A stretch of DNA of 9,031 nucleotides, taken from NCBI GenBank assembly GCA_031262205.1, contig JAISID010000037.1, forward strand, positions 1 to 9,031. Reading direction: 5' to 3'. Origin of the DNA: Holosporales bacterium. Lineage in GTDB: Bacteria > Pseudomonadota > Alphaproteobacteria > RUG11792. The notes beneath the pieces were generated by a model that worked only from the letters and a program-made list of their open reading frames with translations, was not told the DNA's origin and searched no databases. Position 1 is the stretch's first letter. Each line of letters opens with the position of its first letter. Positions 5,846-9,031 of this stretch are shown piece after piece. The translations under genes were made by a program, and so were the position numbers.

Positions 5846-6026
5846 TTATAATTTTACAACAAAGTCCGTGAAGAAGACGCAATATGTAAATTTCTGAATT
5901 AAGGATACATCGGCGTTTGCATTTCGAAACGCTATTAATCGGAAGCGTCTTTTTAGATAAACTCAAAACAAGAACTAAACTGACGGAGAGTTTATCAACC
6001 GTTTGCATAGCTTCCTCAAATTCCAT
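5841..6026 (-). pseudogene. Possible decayed exonuclease VII small subunit (xseB-like)
   Basis: A 61-residue reading frame starting at ATG (6024-6026), with AAAGGA 12 nt upstream. It opens MEFEEAMQTVDKL, which matches the XseB signature FEEAL..L..IV..L. It continues with LSLSKK and SKCKRRCILNSEIYIL, at roughly the places where XseB has LSLYE and a Cys followed by L..AE..I. The length suits XseB (60-80 residues). However, the middle is hydrophobic (VSLVLVLSLS) where XseB is acidic, and the expected ESG is missing. I read it as a degenerate xseB divergent from lptD; a chance resemblance over the first dozen residues is the main alternative. Confidence 0.3.
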
Positions 6027-6069
6027 AAACTGTTTATATCCTTTATTTTTTAAATTTGCGTATTTCGGC

Positions 6070-8253
6070 TTGAGAGGGTTATTCTTAAAATTTTTAGCGT
6101 TAATTTTTACCGCAAACGTTTTACAGGCGGAAATAACGCTAAACTCTAGGAACATATCGTACGATCCTTCGAGCGGAATAATTGCGGCTTTAGGAGACGT
6201 CGTCGTAAAGCAAACGACCGAAGACGGCGTTAGGGAACTGCATTGCGAGAAGGTTTCATATAATAAGAAAACGGAAGAAATAAAACTCATAGGGGAGGCG
6301 ATTATCAAAGAGCCGAACGGCGACGTGATTTCAGTTAAAAACGTCGAGCTAGATTCCGAGTTTAAAAACGCGATAGCGAAGGCGTTGGTTATTATTTTAA
6401 AAGACAGTTCGAAAATTAAAGCTCGAGAGGGGATAAAAAACAACGAGGTTTTTACCTTTGAAAACGCGACTTATTCTCCTTGCAGGGAAGTTAATTGTAA
6501 ACTTCCGCTTTGGGATTTGGCGGCGGATAAGTTTGTTTTTGATAGGAAAGAAAAAAAGTTTATTTACAAAAACGTAAGGCTCAGGCTTAAGGGACTTCCA
6601 ATATTCTTTACCCCGTATTTTTCGCATCCTTCCCCTGACGTTAAGCGGAAAACGGGATTTTTAACTCCAGTGTTTAGGCACTATTCCGACAAAGGATTTT
6701 TTCTTGGATTACCGTTTTATATTGCGTTGAGCAGAGATAAGGATTTGAAATTGACGCCGTTTTTGAATACGAAAGGAAAGCGACTAGCTTCGGGAAAATA
6801 TAGGCAGAAATTTACAAAGGGAGATTTTAAGATTTCCGCAAGCGTTTTGGCTAAATCGAAGTCTAAAATTAAATCGAAACGGAAGTCTAAGAAAAAAATT
6901 AACCAATTTGACAGACATACGAGATGGCATGTCGATTCTTATTTTAGCTCTTATAATTTTGATAAGAAACGTTTAATCGTTCGATTGAATCGCTCGAGCG
7001 ACGTTACTTATAAAACGGTGTATCCCATCGATTTAACGCGTCATTCTAGCTTCCTTCTTCGAGAAAAATACAACGATTCAAAAGTTGTCTTCGACGTTTA
7101 CGACAAGAATTATTTTCTGACGACCGAATCGCATCTTTATCAGACTGCGGATAAGAAAACGGTTCCAACCGTCTTGCCGCATATTAATTTCAATTGTATA
7201 AAAAACGATTTTACGTTTGACAGCGATACTCTTTATCTTACAAGGAAAAAAGAAAAAACGACGATGTTCGCTAAGGATTTTTTTAGATCGACCAACAAGA
7301 TTAGTTGGGATAAATCTATAGAATTAAGCCCCGTATTGTTAGAATTAAATTCAGGGTTTCGCGCGGATTTTTATAATGTGAACGAAGCCAAGGGAGCCGA
7401 TAGGTCGAAGGACAAGATTTTCCCGATTTTAGAAAACCAAGTCGGCGTTTCCGTTCCGTTTACAAGTCAAATTAAATCTACTAATCAAACCGCGATTTGG
7501 GGGCCTAAAATAACTTTGACCAGCGTTGAAACTTCAAAGAAGAGGGCGTACTTTAAGCAAAACGAAGACTCGGTTTTCGACAACTGCAGCGATCTTAATC
7601 TATACGCAATAAACCGATTCGGCGGATACGATGCGATAGAAAACGGAGAAAAAATATCCGCAGGATTCGAAAACTCAATTTACAATTCCAAAAGAAGATG
7701 GCTCAACGCGTTTGTCGGGAGGGCGGTTAACGTAAACAGTCGCCGAAAGACGAGATTTAAAAAAAGAGATTCTACGGTTGGGAGATTAATTTTAAAGCCC
7801 CTTGAAAACGTGTCTTTTAGAATGAGATTCGTCGGCATGCCTCTTTTCGAGAAAACGAATTTGTTTGAATCTGGAATTAACGCGAAATATGGAAATGTTT
7901 TCGGAAGCGTCGGATATTATTACGATAAAAGAATAGCCTACGTTCAAAAAAGCGGAGTTTCTCAAATCGGGCTAAAATGCGGCGCGAGGTTGACCGAGTT
8001 TTGGAGCGTCTCGGCATTGGAGATATTAAACTTAAAAAGAAAAGCGGGTAAACGCAGCCTAGTTCGCGGAGTCACGGCGAATTATAAAGACGAATGCTTC
8101 GAAATGGGAATCGGAGTTTTTAGAACTAATTTTAAAAGCGGGGATATTAAACTGAAAACGTCAATCGCGTTAACTATAGTATTTAAAAATCTTGGAAGCC
8201 TGGCAAAATCAAGAGGATACGGATATAATTCGGACATCGGCAACGTAGCTTAG
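6070..8253 (+). CDS. lptD: LPS-assembly outer membrane protein LptD
   Basis: The beta-barrel component of the LptD/LptE translocon that inserts lipopolysaccharide into the outer leaflet. I place the start at TTG 6070, giving 727 residues and a clean signal peptide (MRGLFLKFLALIF, then ANVLQA, cleavage after A20). The frame stays open upstream to TTG 5917, but that would bury the signal peptide behind 51 residues. Neither start has a strong Shine-Dalgarno. The LptA/OstA-like periplasmic domain starts at about 21 (ISYDPSSGIIAALGDVVV). The family core follows: YSPCREVNCKLPLW with C138 and C143, then PYFSHPSPDVKRKTGFLTP (182-200) at the barrel entrance. The remainder is the barrel. C676 in KDECFEMGIG, and possibly C637, are candidates for the inter-domain disulfides that activate LptD. 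An unusual Lys/Ser-rich insert lies at 262-277. Confidence 0.94.
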   Translation: MRGLFLKFLALIFTANVLQAEITLNSRNISYDPSSGIIAALGDVVVKQTTEDGVRELHCEKVSYNKKTEEIKLIGEAIIKEPNGDVISVKNVELDSEFKNAIAKALVIILKDSSKIKAREGIKNNEVFTFENATYSPCREVNCKLPLWDLAADKFVFDRKEKKFIYKNVRLRLKGLPIFFTPYFSHPSPDVKRKTGFLTPVFRHYSDKGFFLGLPFYIALSRDKDLKLTPFLNTKGKRLASGKYRQKFTKGDFKISASVLAKSKSKIKSKRKSKKKINQFDRHTRWHVDSYFSSYNFDKKRLIVRLNRSSDVTYKTVYPIDLTRHSSFLLREKYNDSKVVFDVYDKNYFLTTESHLYQTADKKTVPTVLPHINFNCIKNDFTFDSDTLYLTRKKEKTTMFAKDFFRSTNKISWDKSIELSPVLLELNSGFRADFYNVNEAKGADRSKDKIFPILENQVGVSVPFTSQIKSTNQTAIWGPKITLTSVETSKKRAYFKQNEDSVFDNCSDLNLYAINRFGGYDAIENGEKISAGFENSIYNSKRRWLNAFVGRAVNVNSRRKTRFKKRDSTVGRLILKPLENVSFRMRFVGMPLFEKTNLFESGINAKYGNVFGSVGYYYDKRIAYVQKSGVSQIGLKCGARLTEFWSVSALEILNLKRKAGKRSLVRGVTANYKDECFEMGIGVFRTNFKSGDIKLKTSIALTIVFKNLGSLAKSRGYGYNSDIGNVA

Positions 8254-8302
8254 CCTTTTCTATTTTGATATCGTTCTTAATTAGTTTCAGGCGTATTATT
8301 TG

Positions 8303-8340
8303 CGGCGGATAAGAAAGTTCTTATAAATAAATTACCGCCG
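8303..8340. other. Inverted repeat 50 nt downstream of lptD
   Basis: CGGCGG (8303-8308) pairs with CCGCCG (8335-8340). Directly inside it, ATAAGAA-AG-TTCTTAT (8309-8324) forms a second 7-bp hairpin, and an A/T-rich bulge separates it from the 3' outer arm. The structure could protect the 3' end of the lptD transcript. There is no T-run, so it is not a classical Rho-independent terminator. Confidence 0.35.
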
Positions 8341-8474
8341 TGGAATTTTAAGCGAGTCGCAAATTATAATAAGGAAATCGTCGTATAATATTTCGGAAAT
8401 TTCATTTTTCATATATAAGACTATAGTCGGCAACTATCGAAGGCCATGCGGTTAAGTCTTCTGAATCATAAAAA

Positions 8475-8490
8475 TGTTTCGCGCGAGACA
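8475..8490. promoter_or_regulatory. Degenerate parS-like palindrome (or terminator hairpin)
   Basis: TGTTTCGCGCGAGACA keeps 13 of 16 bases of TGTTTCACGTGAAACA and the same flanking A/T symmetry. The full palindrome 8470-8495 (AAAAATGTTTC, GCGC centre, GAGACATTTTT) has only one wobble pair. A stem followed by five T residues also fits a Rho-independent terminator for lptD, although it lies about 220 nt past the stop. The CG centre is altered from the canonical ACGT, so ParB binding is uncertain. Confidence 0.35.
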
Positions 8491-8622
8491 TTTTTGTGCA
8501 GTCGAAGCGTAGTAACAAGGCTTGGCTTTTATACTAAATCATTCTTTAATATTTCTGCAAACGGCATTGTGTAAGAGGAACACAGTATCTATTTTAAGTA
8601 AAGTCTGGAGATGGAATATCTA

Positions 8623-8811
8623 TAACATTTATCTTTTGGCTCACTCGATTATACCGATTTACTATGCGCAGCTTGTCAAGGGACGCTCTCTTCGTTCGCT
8701 CTCACGCCCTTGACAAGACGCTTTATAAATCGGTCTCGTTTCTCTCGTTCCAAAAGAAAAATATTATTGGGGAGCTTTTCTGTCTTATAGTCCAGTTTCT
8801 CATCGTTAACG
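8623..8811. repeat. Long palindromic repeat, copy B (inverted relative to copy A)
   Basis: The reverse complement of this stretch aligns with 547-738 over its whole length. Exact shared blocks are CTATAAGACA, CCAATAATATTTTTCTTTTG followed by GAACGAG, ACCGATTTATAAAGCG, CTTGTCAAGGGCGTGAGAGC, CGTCCCTTGACAAGCTGCGC and TAAATCGGTATAATCGA. The internal palindrome runs 8633-8756 with ends CTTTTGG and CCAAAAG. Two short frames across it are by-products of the repeat and are not called as genes. With copy A it brackets about 7.9 kb as an inverted pair. Confidence 0.85.
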
Positions 8812-9031
8812 CCGGTATTCTAAATTTTGAGGGGGGAAGCGAGCGCGAACTGATAAGCTAGGGTTGTGTTAAATTGGAAATCGTCTAGCAATATATAGCT
8901 AAATTTTATAACAAACTTCAAGTATATTTAAAGTAATAAAGTGCGAAGCCTCTGTAAATTATTGCCAAAATTGTACTTTATTATTGTTGCTAATCATCAA
9001 CGAACAACTCTCAAAATTTGAAAATGTTTCA

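Larger units (their letters stand above)
8254..9031. other. Gene-free right end: hairpins, parS-like site, palindromic repeat
   Basis: No credible gene was found on either strand. Beyond the elements annotated separately, AAGACT (from about 8417) and AGTCTT (about 8455-8460) enclose the small palindrome GACTATAGTC. AGTAATAAAGT (8932-8942) pairs with ACTTTATTATT (8975-8985) at 10 of 11 positions around a 32-nt loop. The sequence stops at AAAATGTTTCA (9021-9031), identical to the left arm of the parS-like site at 8471-8480 over 10 bases. Confidence 0.5.

Noticed and set aside
5841..6443. 200-codon minus-strand frame
   Set aside because: Everything upstream of the ATG at 6026 is antisense to the lptD signal peptide and N-terminal domain; only the 3' third was kept, as a possible xseB remnant.
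8522..8861. Two overlapping plus-strand frames of 63 and 65 codons
   Set aside because: Both run through the palindromic repeat copy B, have no ribosome site, and resemble no protein; they are artefacts of the repeat.

Overview
The window reads as AT-rich chromosomal DNA from a Gram-negative bacterium with peptidoglycan and lipopolysaccharide, most likely an alphaproteobacterium with a reduced genome (Rickettsiales/Holosporales-like). Reasons: a DciA/DUF721 protein with an alphaproteobacterial-style C-terminus, an LptD homologue, single-copy housekeeping genes separated by long spacers that hold decayed coding sequence, weak Shine-Dalgarno sites, GTG/TTG starts, and several palindromic repeats. 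Placement below class is inference.

Left part (1-976): two tRNA genes on the minus strand, tRNA-His(GUG) then tRNA-Thr(UGU), behind a TTGACA-type promoter. They are followed by a spacer with a ~190-bp palindromic repeat (copy A). Centre-left (977-2291): dciA and murB on the plus strand, overlapping by 11 nt. Centre (2392-4849): two separate minus-strand genes, a class II Fic AMPylase and mltG. A perfect 17-bp hairpin and a start-less coding remnant lie between them.

The spacer 4850-6069 is the richest part. It holds a decayed inverted copy of the sequence just downstream of mltG, a ~158-bp element with long terminal inverted repeats, and a sigma70-like promoter followed by a striking 91-nt, gap-free three-armed cloverleaf. 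It also holds a near-consensus parS site and two minus-strand gene remnants, one resembling xseB. Then comes lptD (6070-8253, plus strand). The right end (8254-9031) has no gene. It holds a second parS-like palindrome, copy B of the palindromic repeat in inverted orientation, and what may be the first half of a third parS site cut by the window edge.

The real genes cover the cell envelope (murB makes precursor, mltG releases nascent glycan strands, LptD inserts LPS), replication (DciA loads the helicase) and translation (tRNAs). Fic is the only accessory gene. The most novel-looking items are the promoter-plus-cloverleaf unit (possible structured RNA), the parS-like sites (suggesting an origin-proximal position), and the inverted repeat pair that bounds the gene block.
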